64,000 bases of DNA from Candidatus Latescibacterota bacterium (GTDB lineage: Bacteria; Latescibacterota; UBA2968), in assembly GCA_022823725.1 (NCBI GenBank), contig JAJEHL010000049.1:1-64000 (forward strand). The letters run 5' to 3'. Numbering within the stretch: the first letter of the stretch is position 1; every line of letters starts with the position of its first letter. The notes beneath the pieces were generated by a model that was not told the DNA's origin, did not search any database, and saw only the letters and a list, made by a program, of their open reading frames with translations. The translations under genes were made by a program, and so were the position numbers. Of this stretch, positions 26,701 to 37,800 are shown in pieces.

Positions 26701-27259
26701 TTCCCGTCGCCACATTCCATAGCTTGATTGTATCATCAAAAAACTCTGACGCGGTAGTAGCGAGGGTCCCATCGCGTGAAAACGCCACTGATTCGACACC
26801 GCCATAAGGCGTCTCTTCAAGTATGGTGGTACTGGTACGCGTTGCCACATCCCACAGTTTGATCCCCTCCCAGGATGCGGAGGCCAGAGTTTGCCCATCG
26901 GGTGCAAACGCCACCGATTCGAAATATCTCCCCTCAAGAGTGGCAATATTTGTGCGCGTCGCTATGTCCCACAGCTTGATGCTATACAAAGACGCGGTGG
27001 CGAGGGTTGTACCATCAGGGGAAAATGCCACCGATTCGACACCATAAATGTTGTCTTCAAATGTGGTAATATTTGTGCGCGTCGCCATATCCCACAACAC
27101 AACCGTTCCATCCTCTGACCCAGAGGCAAGAATCGTTCCGTTGGGTGCAAACGCCACGGAAGTGACATCTCTTCTATGCCCTTCCAAGGCGGTCTGAGCG
27201 AGGCTGTTCTGTACGAACAAGATAGAGAGGATGAGGTTGAACAACAGGATCTTTTTCAT
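23783..27259 (-). CDS. Secreted WD40-repeat protein with Ig-like insert and dockerin-like EF-hand tail (first copy)
   Basis: A 1158-residue secreted protein. Signal peptide at 1-22. A first WD40 block of about seven repeats (S-V-A-F-S-P-D-G-T and L-A-S-G-S-x-D-x-T-I-K-L-W-D units) runs to about 320. A bacterial Ig-like domain (about 335-430, with V-E-V-R-D-Q-Y-G-N-P-L-P-G-V) follows, then a second larger WD40 block of about 14 repeats broken by a Gly/Ile-rich loop. The last 60 residues hold two Ca-binding D-x-D-G-D-G-T-x-x-F-x-D-F motifs resembling dockerins. The SD is AAGGAGG. Its paralogue at 34843-38178 has the same order. Probably an extracellular scaffold; no cohesin partner was seen. 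Confidence 0.88.
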   Translation of the reverse strand: MKKILLFNLILSILFVQNSLAQTALEGHRRDVTSVAFAPNGTILASGSEDGTVVLWDMATRTNITTFEDNIYGVESVAFSPDGTTLATASLYSIKLWDIATRTNIATLEGRYFESVAFAPDGQTLASASWEGIKLWDVATRTSTTILEETPYGGVESVAFSRDGTLATTASEFFDDTIKLWNVATGNAITLKGHTGNVTSLVFSRDGTQLASGSNDKTVKLWDVVTRTNTATFEGHKDYVTSVGFSPDGATIVSGSEDGKVKLWDVATGTNIATLEGHTEEVLSVAFSPDGTTVASGSEDETIKLWDVAEAVQPQPAGLVIISGNDQQGTPGTALPNPLIVEVRDQYGNPLPGVQVTFTVTAGEGKLSGLLTVEHVTTDANGRAERTLTLGPGPGTYTIVRVSAGQEFVIFTVGTPDVPHSRDRDYWTWHLPNGVTARLGKGWILDIAYSDDGTRLAVGSGIGVWVYNALTGAEIDLLTGHTSAVRSVAFNPDGSTLAGGGWDGTIHLWDATTGQHLNTLTGHRSAVRSVAFSRNGTLASGSQGGTIHLWDATTGQHLRVLTTLDVFGNAEIVNGIAFSPDGNTLASAGKSFLSGIIHLWDATTGQHRKKIEPWGVNAGGIWSVAFSPDGSTLAGASQTLPGMRQGDLYLWDPDTGTEQRLEKSDFPPVPTYYYSVAFSPDGNTLISGGGKFFGGGNIDLWDVDTGQHKQRLTGHAWPVRKVAFSQDGRFASGGGEELILWGTTGLPLNTITGHKWLGRSVAFSPDGTLVSGNWAGSIDLWDGDTAQHEKRLPGHASAVRSVAFNPDGSTLASVAGKTIHLWDGVTGQYKRSLPDRSYGGSGSGIGIGIGGIGFGDTSGGLTGIRIGGITIGFGLGGGSDPYKYDPFIFSVAFSRDGSMLAAGKGGDHVHGSIDFRDATTGKLLKRITGLEADVWSVAFSPDGTLASGSTDGIIRLWDATSEQPLKAFEGHTSAVWSVAFSSDGKTLASADADGIIRLWNVATGQPMQTLEGHTDDIRSIAFSPDGSILASGSLDRAIRLWNVATGQPEQTLEGHISEVWSVAFNRDGSVLASGSLDGTVLLWDMSPYITPQTSATAPTPDFDGDGTVGFPDFLLFAAQFGLNHGDAGYDVRYDLDGDGTIEFSDFLIFANAFDKEGE

Positions 27260-27291
27260 GTGAGCACCCTCCTTGCTCTGAAGGCTGAGTG

Positions 27292-30200
27292 TTATTGCTC
27301 CTCACGCATATTCACGCGCCTGGGCTTCAACTCGATCTGCTTGTACTCATCAATCTCGCCGATGGGTTCTGTCAGGAGGCAGTTAATTGGGATCAGGTGC
27401 TCAGATGCGATCGCCAATTTAGCAGCGGCAGGAGAGGGAAGGGTGTACGCATCAGCCTGGCTGACATCGACGATGTAGCCCAGATCGGCCAGAGACTGGA
27501 TGGTGATCGCGCTCAACGGTTGGCGCATTGCAGCACTGGGAGAAGCGAATCCCTCCATGAGTTCATTGGGACCGAATACAGACTGCCGCCAGTGACCGTC
27601 CCGTGTACCCACTCCGCCTTTCTCATTCTCCACAGGCACCTTTCCATCCGCGTAGTCTGTTCCACCAGCGTCATTGAATGCCCCAATCGCACTTGCTCCC
27701 GCGAAATGCGTATCGGCACCATCTACCTCTACGGGAATAATAAAAAATTGGAATTTAATTGACGGATTTTTTAACAAGCCGAGGGGTTTCCACGCAGTAC
27801 CGATTCCCAAACAATGACCCATCTCATGCAGATAGAGATCTTGCAGAGCTTCAAGCGTAAAATCGCCCAGATCGGATGTGTCGAATTTCATTTGTGCTAC
27901 AATCGGCAATTTTGATTGCTCGCGCGTTTCTCGAGGACCAGCACTCCCCAGAGTTTCACCCGGGCCATCAATATTAGTGAGGCGTGCGTAGATTCTCAGG
28001 TCATCTACAAGACCGAAGACCTTAGCACCGTCTATTGTCCCTCCTTCATCTGCACTGACAAAAACATCGGGGATGTCGCTCGTGATAATGTTCTCCCAAC
28101 GCGTAACTGCGGCATTGAAGGCTGCCTGGTGAGCTGCAGATGGCTCGCTGCCGACCCAAATGACTTCGATATTGAAGGCGTTGGGATCGGGCGGATCGGA
28201 AAACTGCCACTGCTGGGGTGAATCGTAGTTTTGTTCGCTACCACATTTGGCGCGTAAAGTGCCTGTGGTTGTTGAAGAGAAGGTCATTTCGATTGTACAG
28301 GTACCACCCAAATGCCCCCCATCATAGTTTTGCGTAAGTATGCCAGTATTCGAGCCGGTATTTGAAAATGTATAGCTTCCCGGATATGCATTGTTTTCCT
28401 CAAAGCGACCAGCAGACAAGAATTCGATATAATAGGTCTCTACTGACAGGACTTTGTCGCTAACAAATGTATTGAATGCATTCTGATCTACCGGGGCAAA
28501 GCCGGGCGCGGGACGACTGGTCGTGCCATTACCCGATGGCGACCAGCCGCTCGTGCCTTCGTCATTGGTCGCCCGCACCTGTACCTCGTAAGAGGTCTCA
28601 GACATCAAGCCCGTGATCGTCGTGCTCAGACCTGGCCCAATATGGGACCAATCGGTGAAGTTTCCACCTGTCGCTCTGTACTGCACATCGTAGTCGCTGA
28701 TCGCAGGACCGGGGTTCGTCGGTGCTGTCCAGCGCAGGCTCAGGCTATTCGATGAGGCTGTGACTGTGGGTGCAGCAGGTCTGCCCGGGGGTTCGTTCTC
28801 ATCGGTGAGGGTGATCTCCACTGCAATGGTCGCACTGCCGCCTTTACTGTCCTGTGCCCGCACGGTTACCGAATAGGTATCCTTCGTCTCATAGTCATAC
28901 GTCTGACCTGATTGGGTACTGAGTTGCCCGCTGCCTGAGACTATGGTAAATGCAGAGGCATCCCTGCCTGTGAGGCTGTAGGTGATCTGGTCGTTGTCGC
29001 CATCTGTCGCACTGACCGGGTTTCCGATGTCCTGCCCTGCGCCTGTGTTCTCGGCTATGCTGCGCGTTGTGTTCGCGCCCTCGCTGAATACTGGAGATTG
29101 ATTGGATATGGTTGTGCCGGTAACCGATGGGGACCAGTTGCTCATTCCCTGGGCATTGGTCGCACGCACCTGTATTTCGTAATTGGTGTTCGCGGTTAAG
29201 CCCGTGATTGTTGTCGTCGTGCCAGTTCCAGTATGGGGCCAGTCGGTGAAGTTGCCGCCTGCTTCTCTGTATTGCACATCGTAGTCACTGATCGCAGGAC
29301 CGGGGTTCGTCGGTGCTGTCCAGCGCACGCTCAGGCTGTTCAATGTTGAGGCTGTGACTACAGGTGCGTCTGGTCTATCTGGCGGTTCATTTTCATCGAT
29401 GAGGGTGATGGCCACTGTGATGGTCGCACTGCCGCCTTTGCTGTCCTGTGCCCGCACGGTTACTGAATACCTGTTCTTTGTCTCATAGTCATACGTTACA
29501 CCCGATCTGGTTCTGAGTTGACCACTGCCTGAGACTATGGTAAATGCAGATGCATCCCTGCCTCCGAGGCTGTAGGTGATCTGGTCGCCATCGCCATCTG
29601 TTGCGCTGACCGGGTTCCCGATGTTCTGCCCTGCGCCTGTGTTCTCGGCTATGCTGCGCGTCGTGCTTGTTCCCTCGCTGAATACTGGAGGCTGATTGGG
29701 GGCGGGTGGAGGAGGGGCGCTTCTCACGGTCACGATGACAGCACTGGAGCAGTTGTTACCTGTGTCGGATTCGCCAGTGACAGCATCGACACAGGCTCCG
29801 TAGTAATATCTGCCAGCACTTGACGGGGCGGACAAGTAATCCAACTCATCACTGGTTTCAGAAGGATCGAGGGAGCTGACATAGTCCGTATCTATTTCTG
29901 TATCACTCTGGTCAATCGTCTGGTCGGTTGACAGATAATAGCGCAATGTAGTAGAGGAAGCTCGCCCGCCACCCTGATTGCGAACAGTTGCATTCAATGT
30001 GAAGGATGCACCTGGTCCTGGACTACTATTGCTGACCGAAGGCGATTCGACGATTAAATCAGAACCAATAACAGTGACGGCGACAGTGCTGGAGCAGTTG
30101 TTTCCGGTATCGCTCTCCCCGCTGACGCTTTCGACACAGGCTCCGTAGTAATGTGTGCCCTCACTCGATGGTGCGTCCAAACGAACAGACTCATCACTGG

Positions 30201-33200
30201 TCCTGGACGCATCAAGGCGGCTCACGTAGTCCATGCCCACTTCCGTATCACTTGTCGTAATCGTATTGTCGGTTGACAGATAATAGCGCAATGTCGTGGA
30301 GGAAGACCGCTCGCCTCCTTGATTGCGAACAGTTGCACTTAGCCTGAAGGCTTGCTCTGGTGACAGGGTGTTATTATCGACCGAAGGCGATTCAACGATC
30401 AGATCGGGATTATTGCCACCAGTAGTACTGGTCGTTCCACTGCCCGATGGCGACCAGTTGCCCGTGCCTTCGTCATTGGTCGCCCGCACCTGCACCTCGT
30501 AATTGGTGTTCGCAGTCAAGCCCGTGATTGTCGTCGTCGTGCTCGTACCTGTATGAGACCAGTCGGTGAAGCTGCCTCCTGTCGTCCTGTATTGCACATC
30601 GTAGTCGCTGATTGCAGGGCCGGCGTTCGTCGGTGCTGTCCAGCGCAGGCTCAGGCTATTAGATGAAGCCGTGACTGTGGGGGCTGCAGGTCTGCCCGGT
30701 GCTTCGTTCTCATCGGTGAGGGCGATGGTCACTGCAATGGTCGCACTGCCGCCTTTGTTGTCCTGCACTCGCACGGTTACCGAATAGCTGTCTTTCGTTT
30801 CATAGTCATACGTTTGACCTGATCTGGTCATCAGTTGACCACTATTTGACTGGACGGTGAATGCAGAGGCATCCCTGCCTACAAGGCTATAGGTAAGCTG
30901 GTCCCTGTCGCCATCTGTCGCGCTGACCGGGTTTCCGATGTTCTGACCTGCCCCTGTGTTCTCTGCTATACTGCGGGTCGTGCTCGTTCCTTCGCTGAAT
31001 ACTGGGGACTGATTGGCCGTGGTCGTTCCGGTAGCAGATGGCGACCAGTTGCTCACGCCCTGTGCATTGCGCGCTCGCACCTGTACCTCGTAATTGGTGT
31101 TCGCGGTCAAACCCGTGATTGTTGTCGTCGTGCTCGTGCCAGTATGGGGCCAGTCTGTGAAACTACCACCTGCTTCTCTATATTGTACGTCGTAGTCGCT
31201 GATGGGAGAGGTGGGGTTCGTCGGTGCTGTCCAGCGCAGGCTCAGGCTGTTCAAGGTCGAGGCTGTGACTGTGGGCGCATCTGGCCTGCCTGGCGTTTCG
31301 TTCTCATCGGTGAGGGTGATGGTTACGGCGATGGTCGTACTGCCGCCTTTGCCGTCCTGTGCCCGCACGGTTACCGAATAGCTGTTCTTTGTTTCGTAGT
31401 CATACGTCACACCTGATCGGGTCCTGAGTTGACCGCTATTAGAGAGGATGGTAAAGGCTCTGGCATCCGTGCCTTCGAGACTGTAGGTGAGCCGGTCTCC
31501 GTCGCCATCTGTCGCGTTGATCGGATTTCCGATGTTCTGTCCTGCGCCTGTATTCTCGGCTATACTGCGCGTCGTGCTCGCGCCTTCACTGAATACTGGG
31601 GGCTGGTTGGGAGTGGGTGGGGGTGGGGGAGTTGTGCCGCCCACGGTTATAGTGACCGCACGGGAGCAGTTGTTACCCGTGTCGGATTCGCCAGACACTG
31701 CCTCGACACAGGCCCCGTAGTAATATGTGCCCTCACTCGATGGGGCGTTCAAATAAGCAGATTCCTCGCTGGTTTCAGAAGGGGCGAGGCGACCCACGTA
31801 GTCGTTTTCTACTTCCTGATCGTTGGTATTGATCGTCACATCGGTTGAGAGATAATAGCGCAATGTCGTAGATTCAGACCGACTGCCGCCCTGATTGCGA
31901 ACAGTTGCATATAGCCTGAAGTATGCACCTGCCTTTGGAGTACTTTCGCTAACTGTAGGTGGTTCGACGATTAAGTCAGAACCACTAACCGTGACAGTGA
32001 CAGCGCTGGAGCAGTTGTTACCCGTATCGCTCTCACCAGTGACGCTTTCTACACAGGCACCATAGTAGTACGTGCCCTCACTCGACGGTGCGTTCAAATA
32101 GGTCCGCTCATCGCTGGTTTCAGAAGGATCGAGGCTGGTCACATAGTCCGTATCTACTTCCGTATCACCTGTCGTGATGGTCTGATCTGTTGACAGATAA
32201 TAGCGCAATGTGGTAGAGGCAGCCGCGCCACCACCCTGGTTGCGAACAGTCGCACTCAACGTGAAGGATGCGCCTGGCCCCGGGCTGCTATCGCTGACTG
32301 CAAGCGATTCGACGATTAAGTCAGAGCCGAGAACAGTGATGGTGACCGCACTGGAGCAGTTGTTGCCCGTGTTGGATTCGCCAGACACCGCATCGACACA
32401 GGCCCCATAGTAATACGTGCCCTCACTTGATGGTGCTTCTATCCGAGCGGATTCATCACTAATTGCAGAAGCATTAAGGCGGGTCACGTAGTCGGTTTCT
32501 ACTTCTGTATCGCCTGTGGTGATTGTCTGATCGGTTGACAGATAATAGCGCAATGTGGTAGAGGCAGAACGGCTGCCGCCCTGATTGCGCACAGTCGCAC
32601 TTAACGTGAAGGATACACCTGCATCCGGGCTGCTATCGCTGACTGCAGGTGATTCGACAATTAGATCGGGATTATTCGTGGGGGTGGTTGTGCCGCCTAC
32701 GGTTATGGTGACCGCACTGGAGCAGTTGTTACCTGTGTTGGATTCGCCAGACACCGCATCGACACAGGCGCCGTAGTAATACGTGCCAGCACTCGACGGT
32801 GCTCTCAAAGTAACAGACTCCTGGTTGTCGTCTTCAAAGCTACTCAAAGAATCCGTACCTATTTCTGTATCGTCTGTCGTGATGGTCGCATCGGTTGACA
32901 GATAATAGCGCAACGTCGTAGGGAAAACCCGCCCGCCACCCCGATTGCGAACAAGCGTACGCATATTGAAGGCCGCACCTGGTTCCGGATTGCTATTGCT
33001 GACAGTAGGCGTTTCGACGATTAGATCGGGATTATTACTACCACTGCTACTACTGGTCGTACCAATGCCCGATGGCGACCAGGGACCTGCTCCCTGGGCA
33101 TTGGTCGCCCGCACCTGCACCTCGTAAGTGGTGTTCGCTGTCAAGCCCGTGATTGTCGTGCTCGTGCTCGTGCCTGTATGGGGCCAGTCAGTAAAATTGC

Positions 33201-34779
33201 CACCCTGTGCCCTGTACTGCACGCCGTAGTCACTGATCGCAGGGTTGGCGTTCGTCGGTGATGTCCAGCGCAAGCTCAGGCTGTTCAATGTTGAGGCTGT
33301 GACTACTGGTGCGTCTGGTCTGCCCGGCGGTCCACTCGGTGTGGGGGTGGGCGGAGGCGGGGTGGTTGTGCCGCCTACGGTCACAGTGACAGCACTGGAG
33401 CAATTGTTTCCTGTGTCGGATTCACCAGTGACCGTCTCGACACAGGCTCCGTAGTAGTATGTGCCCCCACGCGACGGTGCCCTTACACGAGCAGACTCAT
33501 CACTGGTTTCAGAAGGATCAAGGCGGCTCACAAAGTCCGTAGTCACTTCTGTATCACTTGTCGATATTGTCTCATCTGTTGACTGATAATAGCGCAATGT
33601 GGTAAAGTCAGACCGACTGCCCCCTTGATTGCGAACAGTTGCACTCAGGGTAAAGGATGCACCTGCATCCGGACTGCTATCGCTGACTGCAGGCGATTCG
33701 ACGATTAAGTCCGGACCAATAACAGTGACAGCGACAGCACTGGAGCAGTTGTTTCCTATGTCAGATTCACCAGACGCTGCCTCGACACAGGCACCATAGT
33801 AATACGTGCCCTCACTCGACGGTGCGCTCAAACGAATAGACTCATCGCTGGTTTCGGAAGCGTCAAGGCGGCTTACATAGTCTGTGCCTACTTCCGTGTC
33901 ACTTGTCGAGATTGTCGCATCTGTTGAAAGATAATAGTGCAATGTTGTAGAGGCAGACCGCCCCCCACCTTGATTGCGCACAGTTGCACTCAGGTAGAAG
34001 GCTTCCTCTGGCCCCAGAGAATTACTGCTTACCGAAGGCGATTCAACGACTAAATCAGAGCCAAGAACAGTGACGGCGACAGCGCTGGAGCAATTGTTTC
34101 CCGTGTCAGATTCGCCAGATACAACCTCGATACAGGCTCCGTAGTAGTATGTGCCACCACTCAGCGGTGCCCTTACGCGATCCGACTCATCGCTGGTTTC
34201 AGAAGGATCAAGGCGGCTCACGAGGTCCCAGCCCACTTCTGTATCACTTGTCGAGATTGTCGCATCGGTTGATAGGTAATAGCTCAACCTCATAAGGAGA
34301 GGAGAAGTCCCTGTGCCCTGATTGCGAACAGTCACACTCAGCGTGAAATATGCCTCTGCTTCCGGATTATTGTCGCTGACTTTGGGTGATTCAACTATCA
34401 GATCAGGACGAGCAGTGCCCTGACCCGGTGGAGTTGGAGGGATTGGAGGGGTTGGGGGCTTCTGGGCTACGACGTTTTTGCCAAAGTTGTCGGTTAGGAT
34501 TAGAAAATCGTCAAAAGCAATTTTACCATCGCTATTGAGATCGTATTTTGGATCGTACTTATCCTGGCCTTCCTCAGATCCAAACACGCTTACAAACATC
34601 AAAAAGTCGGGAAAATCCACAATTCCGCTGCCGTCAAAGTCGAGAGAAGGTGGCGCAGTGGTCTCTAAGGCTAAGCTGCTGGTCTGTGGAGATAATGACC
34701 GTGGGTAGATCAAGAAGATCAGGCTCAACAGACTGGTGATACCGAGTACGAAGGAGAGAAATTTAATAGGAGGTTTCAT
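27292..34779 (-). CDS. Giant secreted CARDB/FN3/cadherin protein with leishmanolysin-like metalloprotease end
   Basis: A 2495-residue protein. Signal segment at 5-35, then a dockerin-like EF-hand pair, a Pro-rich linker, nine CARDB domains (each opening D-L-I-V-E-S-P), five fibronectin type III domains (W-T-A-P-T-N and Y-E-V-Q-V-R-A-x-N) and four cadherin-like domains (F-S-E-G-x-x-T-x-R-S-I-A-E-N). The C-terminal 250 residues carry H-E-M-G-H near 2316 and a downstream G-H-W-R-Q-S-V-F-G-P-N-E-L-M, the zinc-site pattern of M8 leishmanolysin-type peptidases. The ATG at 34779 is preferred because a degenerate homologous leader at 41795 starts at the same place. Domain copies are nearly identical in DNA, implying recent internal duplication. 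A likely role is cell-surface adhesion or degradation. Confidence 0.85.
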   Translation of the reverse strand: MKPPIKFLSFVLGITSLLSLIFLIYPRSLSPQTSSLALETTAPPSLDFDGSGIVDFPDFLMFVSVFGSEEGQDKYDPKYDLNSDGKIAFDDFLILTDNFGKNVVAQKPPTPPIPPTPPGQGTARPDLIVESPKVSDNNPEAEAYFTLSVTVRNQGTGTSPLLMRLSYYLSTDATISTSDTEVGWDLVSRLDPSETSDESDRVRAPLSGGTYYYGACIEVVSGESDTGNNCSSAVAVTVLGSDLVVESPSVSSNSLGPEEAFYLSATVRNQGGGRSASTTLHYYLSTDATISTSDTEVGTDYVSRLDASETSDESIRLSAPSSEGTYYYGACVEAASGESDIGNNCSSAVAVTVIGPDLIVESPAVSDSSPDAGASFTLSATVRNQGGSRSDFTTLRYYQSTDETISTSDTEVTTDFVSRLDPSETSDESARVRAPSRGGTYYYGACVETVTGESDTGNNCSSAVTVTVGGTTTPPPPTPTPSGPPGRPDAPVVTASTLNSLSLRWTSPTNANPAISDYGVQYRAQGGNFTDWPHTGTSTSTTITGLTANTTYEVQVRATNAQGAGPWSPSGIGTTSSSSGSNNPDLIVETPTVSNSNPEPGAAFNMRTLVRNRGGGRVFPTTLRYYLSTDATITTDDTEIGTDSLSSFEDDNQESVTLRAPSSAGTYYYGACVDAVSGESNTGNNCSSAVTITVGGTTTPTNNPDLIVESPAVSDSSPDAGVSFTLSATVRNQGGSRSASTTLRYYLSTDQTITTGDTEVETDYVTRLNASAISDESARIEAPSSEGTYYYGACVDAVSGESNTGNNCSSAVTITVLGSDLIVESLAVSDSSPGPGASFTLSATVRNQGGGAAASTTLRYYLSTDQTITTGDTEVDTDYVTSLDPSETSDERTYLNAPSSEGTYYYGACVESVTGESDTGNNCSSAVTVTVSGSDLIVEPPTVSESTPKAGAYFRLYATVRNQGGSRSESTTLRYYLSTDVTINTNDQEVENDYVGRLAPSETSEESAYLNAPSSEGTYYYGACVEAVSGESDTGNNCSRAVTITVGGTTPPPPPTPNQPPVFSEGASTTRSIAENTGAGQNIGNPINATDGDGDRLTYSLEGTDARAFTILSNSGQLRTRSGVTYDYETKNSYSVTVRAQDGKGGSTTIAVTITLTDENETPGRPDAPTVTASTLNSLSLRWTAPTNPTSPISDYDVQYREAGGSFTDWPHTGTSTTTTITGLTANTNYEVQVRARNAQGVSNWSPSATGTTTANQSPVFSEGTSTTRSIAENTGAGQNIGNPVSATDGDRDQLTYSLVGRDASAFTVQSNSGQLMTRSGQTYDYETKDSYSVTVRVQDNKGGSATIAVTIALTDENEAPGRPAAPTVTASSNSLSLRWTAPTNAGPAISDYDVQYRTTGGSFTDWSHTGTSTTTTITGLTANTNYEVQVRATNDEGTGNWSPSGSGTTSTTGGNNPDLIVESPSVDNNTLSPEQAFRLSATVRNQGGERSSSTTLRYYLSTDNTITTSDTEVGMDYVSRLDASRTSDESVRLDAPSSEGTHYYGACVESVSGESDTGNNCSSTVAVTVIGSDLIVESPSVSNSSPGPGASFTLNATVRNQGGGRASSTTLRYYLSTDQTIDQSDTEIDTDYVSSLDPSETSDELDYLSAPSSAGRYYYGACVDAVTGESDTGNNCSSAVIVTVRSAPPPPAPNQPPVFSEGTSTTRSIAENTGAGQNIGNPVSATDGDGDQITYSLGGRDASAFTIVSGSGQLRTRSGVTYDYETKNRYSVTVRAQDSKGGSATITVAITLIDENEPPDRPDAPVVTASTLNSLSVRWTAPTNPGPAISDYDVQYREAGGNFTDWPHTGTGTTTTITGLTANTNYEIQVRATNAQGMSNWSPSVTGTTISNQSPVFSEGANTTRSIAENTGAGQDIGNPVSATDGDNDQITYSLTGRDASAFTIVSGSGQLSTQSGQTYDYETKDTYSVTVRAQDSKGGSATIAVEITLTDENEPPGRPAAPTVTASSNSLSLRWTAPTNPGPAISDYDVQYRATGGNFTDWSHIGPGLSTTITGLMSETSYEVQVRATNDEGTSGWSPSGNGTTSRPAPGFAPVDQNAFNTFVSDKVLSVETYYIEFLSAGRFEENNAYPGSYTFSNTGSNTGILTQNYDGGHLGGTCTIEMTFSSTTTGTLRAKCGSEQNYDSPQQWQFSDPPDPNAFNIEVIWVGSEPSAAHQAAFNAAVTRWENIITSDIPDVFVSADEGGTIDGAKVFGLVDDLRIYARLTNIDGPGETLGSAGPRETREQSKLPIVAQMKFDTSDLGDFTLEALQDLYLHEMGHCLGIGTAWKPLGLLKNPSIKFQFFIIPVEVDGADTHFAGASAIGAFNDAGGTDYADGKVPVENEKGGVGTRDGHWRQSVFGPNELMEGFASPSAAMRQPLSAITIQSLADLGYIVDVSQADAYTLPSPAAAKLAIASEHLIPINCLLTEPIGEIDEYKQIELKPRRVNMREEQ

Positions 34780-34842
34780 GATTAACCGTGTGGATGGTTT
34801 TGCCACTCAGGGCTAACATTAGGTCCGCAATCAGAGCAGTAG

Positions 34843-37800
34843 TTAATTCGAGGATCCTTCTTTGCCGAATGCACTGGCAAAGATCAGAAAATCGCCAAAT
34901 CCAATGGTGCCATCCCTGTCCAGATCGTACCGCGCTTGATATGCCTCGTCGTTCTGGCTTAATCCAAACAGGGCTACGAACAGCAAAAAGTCGGCAAAGC
35001 CAACAGTCCCATCGCCATCAAAGTCGGGATTGGGCGTTTGAGGTGTGATATACGGCGACATATCCCACAGTAGGATGGTGCCATCCTCTGATCCGGAAGA
35101 TAGCAGCATTCCATCTGGGGAAAACGCCACGGAAAAGACGTTGTCCGTATGCCCTTCGAGAAGAGTGGCATTTTCAGTGGCAATGTCCCATAGGAGGATC
35201 GTGTCATCCAGAGACCCGGAGGATAGCATTGTTCCATCGGGTGAAAAGGATACAGAACTGACTGCTTCTGTATGTCCTTTAAGCGTGGCGGTATTTGTGC
35301 GTGTGGCGATATCCCACAGGAGGATGGTGCCATCTGCTGATCCAGAAGCGAGTAGTGTCTCATCCTCATCCTGCGAAAATGCCATAGAACTGACCACCTG
35401 CGTATGTCCCTCAAGAGTGGTGGTGTTTCCAGTCACAACGTCCCACAGCAGGATTGTGCCATCTACTGACCCGGAAGATAGTATTGTCCCATCAGGCGAA
35501 AATGCCATAGAACTGATCGCAGGTCCTTTAAATGAGGCGGTCGTTGTGCGCGTTGCTACGTCCCACAGTAGGATCGTGCCATCTATTGACCCGGAAGCGA
35601 GCAGCATTTCATCCTCATCGGGAGAGAAGGCGACAGAACTGACTGCCTGTCCCTCAAGAGTGGTGGTGTTTCCAGTCACAATATCCCACAGCAGGATCGT
35701 GCCATCTATTGATCCGGAAGCTATCAGCCTTCCATCTGGAGAAAACGACACAGAAAAGACATCTCCCGAATGTGCTTCAAGGGTGGTAATCTGTTCTTTT
35801 CTCGCTGTGTCCCACAGCAGGATTGTGCCATCCAGAGATCCGGAAGCGAGCAGCGTTTCGTCCTCATCGGGAGAGAAGGCGACAGAACTGACTGACTGCG
35901 TATGGCCTTCAAGGGTGGTCGTAGTGCGCGTGTTTACATCCCACAGCAGGATTGTGCCATCTACTGACCCGGAAGATAGTAGCAGTCTCTCATCTTCATC
36001 CTGAGACAGGGATACAGAATTGACATGGTCTGTGTGTCCCTCAAAGGTGGCGGTATTTGTGCGCGTGGCTATGTCCCACAGTTTGATCGTATTATCATCA
36101 GATCCGGAAACGAGGATTGTTCCATTGGGTGAAAATGACACGGAACGGACATCATCTGTATGCTCTTCAAGGGGGGTGGCATTTTCTGTCGCGATGTCCC
36201 AAAGCACAACCGAACCATCTCCTAACCCGGAAGCGAGTATTGTTCCATCGGGTGAAAATGCCACGGACAAGACATTGCCTCTGCGCGCTTCGAAGATGGC
36301 AGTCCTTGTGCCTGTCTGCACATTCCACAGTTTGATCGTTCTGTCCAAAGACCCAGAAGCGAGTACTCCCTGGCTGGAAAACGCCACAGAACTGACCCAA
36401 TCTGTATGTCCTTCAAGTGTGGTGGCGTTTCCAGTCGCTATATCCAGCAGCACGACTGTGCCATCCTTTCGTCCAGAAGCTATCAGCGTTCCATTGGGGG
36501 AAAATGCCACGGATTCGACGGCCCTGGAAGCTGTTAGTATCCCCTTTTGTGAAAAGGACACGGGAGAGATCTTGCCTCTGCGCGCTTCAAAGGTATCGGT
36601 ATTTTGTCCCGTCTCGATGTCCCACAGCGCAACCGTGCCATCTACTGATCCTGAAGCCAATTGCATCCCATCTCTTGAAAACGCGACAGAACTGACGGCA
36701 CTTGCAGAGGGTAGTAGCATGAGTTCACGGGAGGTCGCCACGTCGTAAAGCCATACACCAATGCCACTTGCCACAGCGAGGAGTTGACCGTTTGGCGAGA
36801 ATGCGACCGCTTTGTCCCCTGTGCCAATGGGTCCTTTTCCCAGACGTGCGATTGCACCGTCGGGTACATGCCATGTTGGATAATCCCCGTCCAGGTTCGG
36901 CATAGCAGGCGTTCCAATGCTTATTGCATTAAACATCTCCGGATCGCGCCCGACGACAGATACTTCAACGGTGTTTGTTCCCGGATTGGGACCGAGGGTG
37001 AGCGTCCCCTCTGCGCGGCCATTGGCATCGGTTGTTGCGTACTCAATCGTGAATCGGCCGCTGAGTTGCCCCGCGCCAGCGGTAACTCTGAATGTGACCT
37101 GTACATCTGGTAAGGGGTTATCGTTCTGATCTCGTACTTCGACGATCAGGGGATCCGCCAACATTGCTTTGGGCGTGCCCTGCTGGTTGTCGCCGGAGAT
37201 TTTTCTCAGTATATCGGGGCGAGGCAGTGTCCATTCAGGTACGTTCCAAAGCAAGATCCCACCATTCACTGATCCGGAAGCGAGCATTGTCCCATCGGGT
37301 GAAAAATCTACAGAACTGACTGCATTTTTATCTTCTTCAAGAGAGATGATTTGTTTTCTTTTTGCTATGTTCCACAGTATAACCATGCCATCCACTGATC
37401 CGGAGGATAGTACTGTTCCATCTTGCGAAAACGCTACAGAACTGACGGCATCCGTATGCCCCTCAAAGGTGGTGATATTTGTTCCTGCCTGCACGTCCCA
37501 TAGCTTGACCGTGTTATCATCAGACCCGGAAGCGAGGATTGTGCCGTCTTGAGAAAACATCACAGAAGAGACATCATCCGTATGCCCCTCAAAAGTGGCG
37601 ATATTTGTTCCTGTCTGCACATCCCACAGCAGGATTGTGCCATTCACTGACCCGGAAGCGAGTAGCGTTCCATCTGGAGCAAATGCCATAGAGATGACGG
37701 CATCCCTGTGTCCCTCAAGGTTGGTGGCATTCTCCGTCGCTACGTCCCACAGACGGATCGCGCCATTCACAGACCCGGAAGCGAGCAATATCCCATCTGA